Assembly: GCA_018970085.1 (NCBI GenBank)
Contig: JAGWXD010000004.1
Coordinates: 1 to 64,000 of the forward strand
Reading direction: 5' to 3'
DNA: 64,000 bases
Source: Cyanobacteria bacterium REEB459
Lineage (GTDB): Bacteria; Cyanobacteriota; Cyanobacteriia; Phormidesmidales; Phormidesmidaceae
Made by a program: the position numbers and the translations under genes. The notes beneath the pieces are model-generated. The model ran no database searches. It saw nothing but the letters and a program-made list of their open reading frames with translations, and was not told the origin of the DNA. Of this stretch, positions 43,707 through 52,550 are shown piece by piece. Each line of letters begins with the position of its first letter. Position 1 is the first letter of the stretch.

Positions 43707-45902
43707 TCACCGACCCTGAGGAGACTGACTACCGGTCAGGTAGTGACGGAAAAATTCGAATTGAAGTTGGGCCGCCAAGCGCTGGTGCAGCGGATTGCTG
43801 AGGGCATGACCGGCTTCCTCAAATTCGTAGAGGGTTACCGGCACCCCCGCGGCGGCAATCAAATCATGGAAATTTCGCACCATAGAGATGGGCAGAAAAT
43901 CCTGGCTGCCGTGGAACAGCAGGGTCGGGGTACGAATGGCTGTAGCCCTGTAGAGGGGAGAAAGGCTCTGGTAGCGTTGGAGATTTTCCATGGGGGTTTG
44001 CCCAATCAGATAGGACAACAGGGCACCGTAGCCCAATTGCCATTCAGTCATGGTATCCAGCAGAGCACACTGGGGATTAGCCGCGGCAAAAAGCTGGGGA
44101 AAGCGAGTTAGAATTTGGGCCGTGTAATAGCCGCCGTAGGAGCATCCTGTCACCCCCACCTGATTGCGACTAACCCAACCCCGCTGCACCATTTGGTCAA
44201 TAACCTCCTGCCCTTCCTGTAGATCGAGACTACCGAAGTTATCCCCATCTGCCTGGCGACGATAGAAATCTGCCCCAAAGCCCTCCCGCCCCGATAGGGG
44301 CACCACCAGCACCGGCAGGCCAAAGTTAGGGAGCAGATTAAAGGGCATTTCCACCGTTGCGGCAAACTCATTGCCCATCGAAAAGCCCGGGCCGCCCTCT
44401 TGCCAGAACACGATGGGGCCGCCCTGGGGCGGAAAGGACCGGTTCTGGGGTTGGATTAAAAACCCCTGGCGGGCTCCCTGGCTGGTAGCAAAGCTGACCG
44501 GATCAACCCGCACCTGGTTGAGGGCGGCCACATCGGCATTCAGGGAGGTGAGGAGACGGGGGGCACCTTCACCGCTGGTGGATTGGCTGTAGAGTTCGGG
44601 GGGCTGGGTAACGGAGGAAAAACTATAGATCAGGCTCTGGCCATTGGCACTGGGGGTGAGGGATTGGGGATCAACTGTACCGGCGGGCAGGGGCAGGGGC
44701 TTAAATTCTTGGTTGGAGATACGGTAGACAAACAGGTGGCGATCGCTGCCGACACTGGCCCAAAATAGTACCCGGTCTCGGTCTAGAAATTGTCCCCTTG
44801 ACTCCTGGGGCCCCTGTAAAGCCGGAATGTCAATGGTGGACTCTAGCTTGCCCTGGCGATCGTAGATCTGGTAGTAGGCCGCCTCAGGAAACCCATAGGT
44901 GGCATAGGGCCGCCCCTTAACCCGCCCCGGGCGCAGCCGCTTAACCAGCAACCGGCTACCATCCCGACTCAGGTGAGCCGCCCCCAGACCATCGCCACCG
45001 GTCGACCCAGGACTTAGTTCAAATTGCTGATTGGGGGTTTGGGCAAAGTCAAACACCCGCACCTGGTTCTGCTGCGCCAGGGGATTGTGGTCGGGGGCCA
45101 GTCGCCCCAGGGCATCTTGAATGGCGGGATCGGCCAGGCTGGGACTGGCGGGGCTGCGATCGTAGCGATGGGTTTCCGCCGCCGCCGAGACCACCAGGGC
45201 CAGCCGCTTACCATCCGCCGACCAGGAAGGCGGCTGCAGAGTCAGATCCTTAGGCAGGCGACCGATTTCCACCCGCTTCAGGGAAGGTAGAAAAATGGCA
45301 TAGAGCCCGTCTGAGTCGGGTTCATAGAGACGAATTAAAACCTTAGAAAAATCAGGTGCAACCCCCAGGATTTCTCCCGACTCCTCCTGGGCTGGATAAA
45401 TCTGGGTACGGGAAACAATGCCCGCCTGGCGATTAATGGAGAGCATCTCCCAAGGGCCAAAGGCATCCTGTTGAACAAACCGCAGGGTATCGTTGTTGAC
45501 CCACTGCAGAGGCAGATCAGGACTTAATAGATCGTTTTGCAAAGCCAGCGCAGGGGTCGTCTTGCCGGTTCTGACATCTAAAAAGTAGATGGTGCGGTTA
45601 GTTGGGTCTACATGGTCAGCCAGGGCCAGCACCAGAGTGGTGCCGTCGGGACTGAGGGGGCTGAGAATTTCTGGCCGTTGCACCGCCAGGATGCCCTCTA
45701 GACGGCTCTGATCGGATGGGGTTAAGGGCACCAGGTCCAGACCATCGGGCCCAACGGTAATGATTTCAGCCCTGATACCGCTGAGCGGAGCCAGGGAAAC
45801 CCCCACCAGAGCCAGGCCCACTGCTAGATTTTGCCATCGACGGCGGCCCCACCAGGAGGGATAACGACGGAGAGGTTGACCAAACAGACCTGAAAATTTC
45901 AA
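43707..45902 (-). CDS. S9 family prolyl-oligopeptidase-like peptidase, exported
   Basis: 731 residues. An N-terminal signal sequence (RRRWQNLAVGLALVGVSLAP, cleavage probably after GIRA), a WD40-like beta-propeller (about 60-430), then the alpha/beta hydrolase catalytic domain with serine in GVTGCSYGGYYTAQ (about 570), aspartate in LFHGSQDFLPIS and histidine in EEAGHAL. It cleaves peptides in the periplasm or outside the cell. Start codon is TTG at 45902, preceded by GGGAGGGA. Convergent with the orphan gene, divergent from the CHAT gene (129 bp spacer). Confidence 0.9.
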   Translation of the reverse strand: MKFSGLFGQPLRRYPSWWGRRRWQNLAVGLALVGVSLAPLSGIRAEIITVGPDGLDLVPLTPSDQSRLEGILAVQRPEILSPLSPDGTTLVLALADHVDPTNRTIYFLDVRTGKTTPALALQNDLLSPDLPLQWVNNDTLRFVQQDAFGPWEMLSINRQAGIVSRTQIYPAQEESGEILGVAPDFSKVLIRLYEPDSDGLYAIFLPSLKRVEIGRLPKDLTLQPPSWSADGKRLALVVSAAAETHRYDRSPASPSLADPAIQDALGRLAPDHNPLAQQNQVRVFDFAQTPNQQFELSPGSTGGDGLGAAHLSRDGSRLLVKRLRPGRVKGRPYATYGFPEAAYYQIYDRQGKLESTIDIPALQGPQESRGQFLDRDRVLFWASVGSDRHLFVYRISNQEFKPLPLPAGTVDPQSLTPSANGQSLIYSFSSVTQPPELYSQSTSGEGAPRLLTSLNADVAALNQVRVDPVSFATSQGARQGFLIQPQNRSFPPQGGPIVFWQEGGPGFSMGNEFAATVEMPFNLLPNFGLPVLVVPLSGREGFGADFYRRQADGDNFGSLDLQEGQEVIDQMVQRGWVSRNQVGVTGCSYGGYYTAQILTRFPQLFAAANPQCALLDTMTEWQLGYGALLSYLIGQTPMENLQRYQSLSPLYRATAIRTPTLLFHGSQDFLPISMVRNFHDLIAAAGVPVTLYEFEEAGHALSNPLHQRLAAQLQFEFFRHYLTGSQSPQGR

Positions 45903-46030
45903 AAAAAATCCCTCCCTTCCGGGAAAAGCCCGCCATGGGCGAAAGATATAGTTATATTAGCTTCTTGGGTTAAAAAAAATTGACTATTTGCCCCCCCAGC
46001 CAGCCTGGGGGTTAGGAAGGCTTCCATCCC

Positions 46031-48337
46031 ATGGCTGCAATTCAAGACTTCCAAATTTCTATTACTCCCCTCAGGGCATCCCTTAACCAGGACACCTATT
46101 TACTGCGCACCGAGACCGTAGCCAAGGGGGTACCCCTAGCCGAAACCCAGGTGGTATGGCCGGTGGAACGCTGGTTAGGGGAAACCGCCCAACTGGCCCA
46201 GGACCCTCTCCAACGGTTACTGGCTGAGGCTGCAGAGGTGACTGACCAGGCCAGACCAGGGGCGGTTCTGAAGTTAGGCCAGGAGCTTTACCAGCATCTA
46301 TTTCAAGGGCAACTGCGAGATAGCTGGCTGGCAGCCCAGGGAGTGGCCCAAAACCGTCAACAGCCCCTGCGGCTGCGGCTAGAATTCAAAGACAGCCGGC
46401 TGCAACGTCTGCCCTGGGAATTGCTCTACGGCGACGATCGCCCCCTGGCCACCGGTATGGATGTCACCCTGTGTCGTTGTGCCTATACCCAAAACGCGGT
46501 TAACCTGGGGGCTTTCCCGGTCCTGGCGGCGGCTACGGAGCCCTTAAAGGTATTGGTGGTGGTATCCGCTCCTGAAGACCAGGAGTGCCTGGCCCTGAGT
46601 CGAGAAATTACCTATCTCCAGGCTGAATTAAAATCCCCCAACCCCATCGGCACCCAGCCGGGGCCGCCCCGATTGGGTGGCCTGGGCCAACCCCTGAACC
46701 TGGATCTGACCCTGCTGTCCCAGCCGGGGCGCACCGAACTGGTTCAGGCCCTCGAGCAGGGGTGCTTTCAAATGCTGCATTATGCGGGCCACAGTGATGT
46801 CAGCGAAACCGGCGGCGACCTGTTTTTGGTTAACCCCCAAACCGGCCTGAGCGAAATGCTCAGCGGCGAAGACCTGGCCGGTCTGTTGGTGAACAATGGC
46901 ATCTGGCTGGCGGTGTTTAACTCCTGCCGGGGAGCCTACACCCCCGCCTCTGCCGATCCGGCCGGATGGCGAGAGCAAAACCTGGTGCAGGCCCTGGTGA
47001 ATCGGGGGGTGCCAGCGGTCATTGCCATGGCTGAGCGAATTCCCGATGATATGGCGATTAGCTTTACCCAACTGCTCTATCGCAATCTGCGCCAGGGCTA
47101 TGCCATCGATCTCTGCCTTAGTCGGGTGCGCCAGGGCTTGGCCGCCACCCAGCGAATGCTGCCGCTGCTATACCTGCGTCCAGACTTTGACGGCTACCTG
47201 TACCAACGCCCAGAGGAGACCCTTGAGGGCTTTGATGATCTGCCGCTGCTGCTACCCGATTATGGGGATGACCCAGAAATTGGCGACCTGGCCCAAGACC
47301 TGTTTACCCCTACCGAGGCGATCGCCGGCTTCCCTGGCCCTGAGCCCGCTCCCAGTCACGATTGGTTGAGCCAGCTAGACCCTGCAATTAACCCTGACCC
47401 CAGCATTCAGAACCTGCTAGATCACCTGATCAGCCCAGACCAGACCAGGGTTGACCCCGTCACCGCCGATATCCCCCCACCCCCAACCCCGGTGCCCCAA
47501 AGCCTACCGGTCTCTCCGCCCGCCCCTATCTCCGCCAGGGCCAGCCAGCGCCCGGGCACCCCCCGGCAGCGGTGGGCGGTGGTGGTCTTGGTCAGCCTGG
47601 TGGCCCTGGGGCTGGCCTGGCTGTGGCGTTTTCGCCTGCCCCCTACCCCCACCCATGGGCCAGCCCAGCCGTCCCTGGTATCTCAGGCAGAGCAAGAGGA
47701 AACCCTGGCTCGAGTCGGGCAGGCCCTGAGCCGCCAGGATATGGGCCAGGCCCGTCTGTTAATCGAACAATTGCTAGATCAGGGTAACCTCAGCGCCGCC
47801 CAACGGGCGATCGCCACCGTTGCCCCGCAACACCTGGACCAACCCGATATCGCCTTTGTGCGGGGTCGCCTGGCCTGGCAAAACAGTCGCCGTCAAGATA
47901 GCGAAGCCAGCCCCAATGATGCCCTGCGAGCCTGGACCCAGGCCACCGAGGCCCGGCCAGACTTTCTGGAAGCCTGGGTAGCCCAGGGCTTTGCCGCCTA
48001 TGTGTTGGGCGACGACAACCAGGCCACAACGGCCTGGTCGCGCGCCCTAGACCTGGATCGAGAGCAGCTGCGGAGCCGCGACCCCGATGGCCAGCGTCAG
48101 GTGGCCTCAGCCTACACCAGCGACGCCCTGGCGGGGCTGGCCATGGCCCGACAACGCCAGAGCCAGCAGGCCATTGATCAAGAGCAAAGTAGACTCAGGC
48201 AAGAAGCCCATAGCTATTTTCTGCGAACCACTAGCATCGACCCTGGCTTTTTAGATGTCAGCAGATTATCTCAACACTGGCTATGGACCCCCGACCTGAT
48301 TGAGAACTGGCGAACCAGCTTAACTAAGTTTTCCTAA
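46031..48337 (+). CDS. CHAT-domain caspase-like protease with membrane helix and TPR-like repeats
   Basis: 768 residues. The CHAT domain spans about 60-400 with the catalytic histidine in MLHYAGHSD (about 250) and cysteine in VFNSCRGAY (about 299). A proline-rich linker leads to a single membrane helix (about 517-535, WAVVVLVSLVALGLAWLW), then TPR-like helical repeats (about 560-760; AWTQATEARPDFLEAWVAQG, WSRALDLD). CHAT proteases act in bacterial programmed death and defence, usually activated by partners. AGGAAGG ten bases before ATG 46031. The stop overlaps that of the convergent PTPA-CTERM gene by four bases. Confidence 0.93.
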   Translation: MAAIQDFQISITPLRASLNQDTYLLRTETVAKGVPLAETQVVWPVERWLGETAQLAQDPLQRLLAEAAEVTDQARPGAVLKLGQELYQHLFQGQLRDSWLAAQGVAQNRQQPLRLRLEFKDSRLQRLPWELLYGDDRPLATGMDVTLCRCAYTQNAVNLGAFPVLAAATEPLKVLVVVSAPEDQECLALSREITYLQAELKSPNPIGTQPGPPRLGGLGQPLNLDLTLLSQPGRTELVQALEQGCFQMLHYAGHSDVSETGGDLFLVNPQTGLSEMLSGEDLAGLLVNNGIWLAVFNSCRGAYTPASADPAGWREQNLVQALVNRGVPAVIAMAERIPDDMAISFTQLLYRNLRQGYAIDLCLSRVRQGLAATQRMLPLLYLRPDFDGYLYQRPEETLEGFDDLPLLLPDYGDDPEIGDLAQDLFTPTEAIAGFPGPEPAPSHDWLSQLDPAINPDPSIQNLLDHLISPDQTRVDPVTADIPPPPTPVPQSLPVSPPAPISARASQRPGTPRQRWAVVVLVSLVALGLAWLWRFRLPPTPTHGPAQPSLVSQAEQEETLARVGQALSRQDMGQARLLIEQLLDQGNLSAAQRAIATVAPQHLDQPDIAFVRGRLAWQNSRRQDSEASPNDALRAWTQATEARPDFLEAWVAQGFAAYVLGDDNQATTAWSRALDLDREQLRSRDPDGQRQVASAYTSDALAGLAMARQRQSQQAIDQEQSRLRQEAHSYFLRTTSIDPGFLDVSRLSQHWLWTPDLIENWRTSLTKFS

Positions 48338-48537
48338 GGTTTCCGCTGCTCTGCCTGGCGCTGCCGTAGAGCAGCAATGCCCATGCCAATTAAACCGGGC
48401 AGCAGGGCAGGGGTGGGGACTACTGCGGGAGAAGAGACACCTATGGTCGCAGCGTGGGCGGGAGTAGCAACCATCACGCCCACAGCAACCATAGCCCCAA
48501 CAGTAGTCATTAGAGAGGATAGAAATCGATCATTCAT
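48334..48537 (-). CDS. PTPA-CTERM mini-protein
   Basis: 67 residues consisting of a signal peptide (about 1-29, ending PAHAA), a dozen-residue passenger, and a PTPA-CTERM sorting signal: VPTPALLPGLIGMGIAALRQRQ. PTPA-CTERM is a cyanobacterial variant of PEP-CTERM tags processed by exosortase-type machinery for surface or extracellular display. Almost no passenger remains, so the product may be a released peptide or a decayed gene. ATG at 48537 with AGGAAG eleven bases upstream. Its end overlaps the CHAT gene end. Confidence 0.8.
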   Translation of the reverse strand: MNDRFLSSLMTTVGAMVAVGVMVATPAHAATIGVSSPAVVPTPALLPGLIGMGIAALRQRQAEQRKP

Positions 48538-48909
48538 AATCTTAAAACTTCCTAATTAAACAGATTACATCTCTATTAAATGCTCTTTTTGCGAGAAGGG
48601 CCTCCATAGTCAGGGGTTTCAAAAGAACTTCACCAGTTTGTAAGGTTAACCTGTTGGCAATGATAATATTGCCGATAGCAGGAAAACTTCAAGGACCAGG
48701 GGTTGCAGTCTTTCTAAAGAAACCCTGAAAAATCTAAGCTGGCGGGAGGGTCCAGTTATTCTAGGCCTAGAGTTCAGTGAGGGCAAGAAAGCTGCCACCC
48801 AGCCTGTTGCAGAGATTCAGGCGGCGCGTCAACAACAGACCAATGCCAGTCTCAACTGGTTAGCGGGGGTTGGCGGCAGCATTCTAGACAATACCGCCAC
48901 CAGTGGGCC
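48538..48909. other. Intergenic region with a gene-like tail
   Basis: Bases of about 48700-48913 form an open plus-strand frame ending in TGA at 48911, with coding-like peptides (ETLKNLSWREGPVILGLEFS; AEIQAARQQQTNASLNWLAG) but no start codon. It looks like the end of a truncated gene fused by deletion to the ABC ATPase gene that follows. Family not recognised. Confidence 0.4.
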
Positions 48910-49629
48910 TTGAAGGGAGTCAATGCAACCTTCTATCGCGGACAGTTCACGGCCATTCTAGGAGCCAATGGCTCCGGCAAAACAATCCTCTGTCTACTGC
49001 TGGCCAAGGCGCTGAGACCAACCCAGGGCGGCATCCGAACCGCACCAGCCACTAGGGTTGGCTATGTCTTTCAAGAACCAACGCTGCAAATGCTCGCCAC
49101 CTCTGTCGCAGAGGAAATTGCCTTTGCTCCCCGTCAGTTAGGATGGTCGCCTAAAGCCGTGGCGGCCGCTGTAGAGCGGGAACTGGCGCGATTTAGGCTA
49201 CCGCCCGATGAAAATCCGGTGAATCTGCCCCCCGCCCAGGCAAGACTGCTGGAGATCGCAGCCATTCTAGCCATGGATGCCCAGGTTGTCATTTTAGACG
49301 AGCCCACCAATGGCCTGGACGAAATCGAAATTCAGTCGCTCATGCACGACCTGACTGAGCTGCAGCAGCAGGGGTTAACGCTCATTCTGATCACCCACGA
49401 TGTTGAGATTGCTTGCACCTATGCCCAGCGATTGCTGGTCATGGCAGCGGGACAGATTCAACTGGATGGAGTCCCGCATCAGGTAATGGCAGAGGCTCAG
49501 ATTCTACAGGAGGCAAAGGTGAAACCCCCAGCCATTGCCCAACTATGCTCCAGGCTCTGGCCCGATCAATTACCTGCCGTCACCGTTGAGGAACTGCTCA
49601 ACCGATTACAGCCGCCTGAGGAGGCGTGA
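48910..49629 (+). CDS. ABC transporter ATPase (CbiO/EcfA-like), N-terminally cut and with unusual signature
   Basis: 239 residues. Walker A ILGANGSGKT, Q-loop VGYVFQEPTLQML, Walker B VVILDEPTNGLD and the switch histidine ITHD are intact. The LSGGQ signature is replaced by LPPAQARLLEIAA (about 104-116), which should impair or change ATP sandwiching. The normal first strand before WALKGVNATFYRGQF is missing: upstream the frame runs on into unrelated sequence and the start is a poor TTG. ECF-type metal or vitamin uptake ATPase by relationship; here it stands alone and may be a decaying gene. Confidence 0.6.
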   Translation: MKGVNATFYRGQFTAILGANGSGKTILCLLLAKALRPTQGGIRTAPATRVGYVFQEPTLQMLATSVAEEIAFAPRQLGWSPKAVAAAVERELARFRLPPDENPVNLPPAQARLLEIAAILAMDAQVVILDEPTNGLDEIEIQSLMHDLTELQQQGLTLILITHDVEIACTYAQRLLVMAAGQIQLDGVPHQVMAEAQILQEAKVKPPAIAQLCSRLWPDQLPAVTVEELLNRLQPPEEA

Positions 49630-49783
49630 TCGGATCTGCTGCTAGCCTATCAGGCGGATAAAGGGCTAAGGGGACGCAGCGAGTTTGAAAAAATAATGCT
49701 CTGATCCAGATTCCCATTCACTTGCTGAGCAAGCCGTTTGCATAGAGACTAAATAGGTAAATTACACGTTTAAAGAGAAGGTC

Positions 49784-50734
49784 ATGTTCAATAGAAGACA
49801 GGCTTTGCTGGGGTTGGGCGCAGTGGCTGCAGCAACGATGGGAGGATTACCTGCCCTACTACAGGCGCAGTCCAGTCAGGCTGCCCAATCAGAGCTACCC
49901 TATCGTCCGATCAAGCTGGTAACACCGGACAAGATCAATTTGGCAGTTCAGGATTGGGGAAATCCTACCAAGCCCCCGATCATCTTTATCCATGGATTTC
50001 TGTCCAACTCAATCTGCTGGATGCGACAGCTCAATAGCAAGTTGGGCGAGGACTTTCGGCTAGTCGCCTATGACTGGCGCGGGCACGGTGCCTCCGATAA
50101 GCCAAACGATGCCAGGGTCTATCAGCATGGTCCAAGATGGGCGGAGGAAGTCGATACGGTGATCAAAGGACTCCAGCTTCACAAACCGATCCTGGTTGGT
50201 TGGTCAATGGCGGGAGAAATCATTGGCGACTATCTGAAGTTCAAAGGTGATGCCAATATTGCCGGTATTAATTTCGTCGATGCCGGTGCCCTGAGCTATC
50301 CAACCCAAGGGGAGGAGACCGAACAACGGAGCAGTGCGGCCGCCGCCCTCACCAGTATGGACACCTTCGCCAGTATCGCCTCCACCAGCGCCTTCATTCG
50401 CCTCTGTACCGCCAGTCCCCTGGGTGGGGAGGATTTCGCTAACTGGGTTGCGGTCGGAAACATGGTGCCCTGGTATGTGCGAAGGTTTATGACCAGCCGT
50501 CCGCAACATGACCTTCGACCCCTTCTACGGCAGTTGAAAGTTCCAGTCCTGGTGACTCACGGCGGCAAAGATGTTGTCGCCAGTATCGAGGGATCGCGGC
50601 GGGCGGCAACGATTATTTCCGATGTCAAGCTTTCGATTTATGCCGATGCCGGTCACGCCTCCTTCTGGGAAGCTTCGGAACAGTACAACGCTGACCTCAG
50701 GAAGTTCGCGCAACAATCCTTCAGTAAGGTTTAA
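49784..50734 (+). CDS. Alpha/beta hydrolase with Tat signal
   Basis: 316 residues. The N-terminus MFNRRQALLGLGAVAAATMG is a twin-arginine signal, so it is probably exported folded to the periplasm. Catalytic features: oxyanion strand FIHGFLSNSICW, nucleophile elbow ILVGWSMAGEI (Ser in GWSMAG, about 142), acid near THGGKDVVAS and histidine in DAGHASFWE. The family includes haloperoxidase-like and ester hydrolases; the substrate is unknown. GAGAAGG close to ATG 49784. Followed by a strong inverted repeat shared with amiF. Confidence 0.88.
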   Translation: MFNRRQALLGLGAVAAATMGGLPALLQAQSSQAAQSELPYRPIKLVTPDKINLAVQDWGNPTKPPIIFIHGFLSNSICWMRQLNSKLGEDFRLVAYDWRGHGASDKPNDARVYQHGPRWAEEVDTVIKGLQLHKPILVGWSMAGEIIGDYLKFKGDANIAGINFVDAGALSYPTQGEETEQRSSAAAALTSMDTFASIASTSAFIRLCTASPLGGEDFANWVAVGNMVPWYVRRFMTSRPQHDLRPLLRQLKVPVLVTHGGKDVVASIEGSRRAATIISDVKLSIYADAGHASFWEASEQYNADLRKFAQQSFSKV

Positions 50735-50781
50735 AGACGGCTTCAGTCGACGGTCTGGCGAGTCAAACAACATCGGTGAGA

Positions 50782-50832
50782 CCTTCCCCCTGTAATGCCC
50801 TCCTTGCTCAGGTTGGCATTACAGGGGGAAGG
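50782..50832. terminator. Bidirectional 18-bp hairpin between hydrolase and amiF
   Basis: Perfect 18-bp arms CCTTCCCCCTGTAATGCC / GGCATTACAGGGGGAAGG. The loop (50800-50814) contains the amiF stop codon, so the amiF C-terminus is encoded in the stem. No T run on the plus side. Confidence 0.8.
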
Positions 50833-51830
50833 GCGGCGGTGGGGTCATGGCGGCGGCTAGGGGGTGGAAAACCGCAGGAGGTACCGTCTACATGCACTAC
50901 CTGGTCTTCCCAGGGTAGGCGGTAGCGACCGGCTACCATATCCTGCATAAAGGTGTAGGGGCAATCCATCGCCCCTCCCTGCACCGCGACGTAACCCCGA
51001 TGCCACAGTTGATAGGGGTTATTTTCCACGCCCCAGTGGATGCGGGCCTCCCGCACCAGATCGGGGCGGACTTCGCAGGTGATGATCTCGTCGGGTCGGT
51101 GGCTGCCCTGCACCATGACGGTGCCATCAAAATTACAGACCATCCCCTCTCCCATGGAGTCAAAGGTGCCGTCGCTGCCACAGAGGCAGACACTGGCGGT
51201 CACCATCAGGTTTTGGAAGGCGTTGGCTTGATTAGTGATGCGCCAGCTATGGCGAATCGGGGCGGTGTAGCCAGCGGTACGCAGCATAATCTCTGCTCCC
51301 TTGTAGGCACATTCCCGAGCCATTTCGGGGAACATGCCGTCGTGGCAGATAATCAGGGCTAGCTTACAGCCCCGGGGACCAGTAATAACTGGAATGCCAA
51401 GGTTTCCCGGCTCCCAAGCCTCCACCGGTACCCAGGGGTGGAGCTTACGGTAGTAGAGGACAATCTGACCCTGATCGTCAATCACCAGGCCAGTATTGTA
51501 GGGATTGCCCAGGGGATTGTATTCCATAATTGAGAAGCAGCCCCACAGCCGGTGTTCCATACAGGCCTGTCGAAAGCCAGCTACCTCGGGTCCGTCGAGG
51601 CTGCACATGAGCTCACGAGCAGTACTCATAGACAGGCCGTGGAGGGCGTACTCCGGAAAAACCACCAAATCTAAGCCGGCATTGTTACGGCGAGCCTTAC
51701 CTACCATCTCGATCACCCGCTGGGCTTGGGCCGCCAGTTGATCGGGGGTTTCTACCACTGGTACCTGTAGCTGTACTAGGCCAATCACCACTCCATGGGG
51801 TGATTTATTCAGTCCACCAAGTCCGCTCAT
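50808..51830 (-). CDS. amiF: Formamidase
   Basis: 340 residues of the nitrilase superfamily. GLGGLNKSPHGVVIGLVQLQ at the start, glutamate in VVFPEYALHGLSM, lysine in LYYRKLHPWVP, and the nucleophile cysteine in LALIICHDGMFPEMA (about 166) form the E-K-C triad. The sequence follows AmiF (formamide to formate and ammonia) more closely than AmiE aliphatic amidase. Useful for scavenging ammonia, for example from cyanide-derived formamide. ATG at 51830. The last codons lie in the terminator stem. Confidence 0.9.
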   Translation of the reverse strand: MSGLGGLNKSPHGVVIGLVQLQVPVVETPDQLAAQAQRVIEMVGKARRNNAGLDLVVFPEYALHGLSMSTARELMCSLDGPEVAGFRQACMEHRLWGCFSIMEYNPLGNPYNTGLVIDDQGQIVLYYRKLHPWVPVEAWEPGNLGIPVITGPRGCKLALIICHDGMFPEMARECAYKGAEIMLRTAGYTAPIRHSWRITNQANAFQNLMVTASVCLCGSDGTFDSMGEGMVCNFDGTVMVQGSHRPDEIITCEVRPDLVREARIHWGVENNPYQLWHRGYVAVQGGAMDCPYTFMQDMVAGRYRLPWEDQVVHVDGTSCGFPPPSRRHDPTAALPPVMPT

Positions 51831-51923
51831 GGCACCTCCAAGGTCAGAGAATAGGGCCTGCCCAGCAGGTATCTGCTGATTATACCCCCACAGGATAGGG
51901 CCACCGCTAGGGGCTGGCTGTGG

Positions 51924-52520
51924 CTATAGCTCACAGTTAAATAGACGGACCAAAAAATAATTCGCCATCTTGGTGCCGTAGGGAGAAGCCCACCAGATGC
52001 GGGGATAGCAGCCAATGGGATCCTCTAAGCTGGGGGTAGCCTGGTCAAGGGGTTGCGATTGGTCCTGGTGTCGCCAACCCACCCGATCGCCCAGGTGTTG
52101 TAGTTTATCCAGGTCTTGACCCAAGGCCGTGGCCAGGCTGCCGCCGGCCTCCTGGTAGAGACGCAGTTGGATGCTAAAGCCAAACCGACCGCCAGAATAG
52201 GTAGTCCAGAGCCGATCAATAATGCGTAGCGGCCCACAGGGAAACTTTCCCGCCGTCTCAGGGGTAAGGCTCTCCCAATCGTCAGTGCCAGCCACCTCAA
52301 GCATGACCGCCAGGGTTTCCTGGTCTGCCTGCCAGAGTTTACCGGTTTTCAGCAGGGTTTGGAGGCGTTGGTAGCGATCGATATCGCTAATCAGGGGCAA
52401 GAGGTCTTCTAAACGAGTGATTCGTTCCGCCAGACCCTGCTGAATAAAGGCCTCCAGCTTAGCTTCCATGGCAACCAACCGCTCAATTAGGGGCAGTTGG
52501 GGCTGATCATCACTATCCAT
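51924..52520 (-). CDS. GUN4-domain protein
   Basis: 198 residues from ATG 52520, which has AGGAG seven bases upstream (a longer start at 52550 would include that site). N-terminal ~55 residues form a charged helix (LVAMEAKLEAFIQQGLAERI). The GUN4 domain follows: LQTLLKTGKLWQADQETLAVML, IDRLWTTYSGGRFGFSIQLR and a C-terminal WWASPYGTKMANYFLVRLF. GUN4 domains bind porphyrins and activate Mg-chelatase; this is a divergent paralog, not classical Gun4. It sits 30 bases after the RND pump gene, suggesting a tetrapyrrole-related regulatory link. Confidence 0.85.
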   Translation of the reverse strand: MDSDDQPQLPLIERLVAMEAKLEAFIQQGLAERITRLEDLLPLISDIDRYQRLQTLLKTGKLWQADQETLAVMLEVAGTDDWESLTPETAGKFPCGPLRIIDRLWTTYSGGRFGFSIQLRLYQEAGGSLATALGQDLDKLQHLGDRVGWRHQDQSQPLDQATPSLEDPIGCYPRIWWASPYGTKMANYFLVRLFNCEL

Positions 52521-52550
52521 TGGGAACTCCTGAAAATATAGCCGCTGCAA

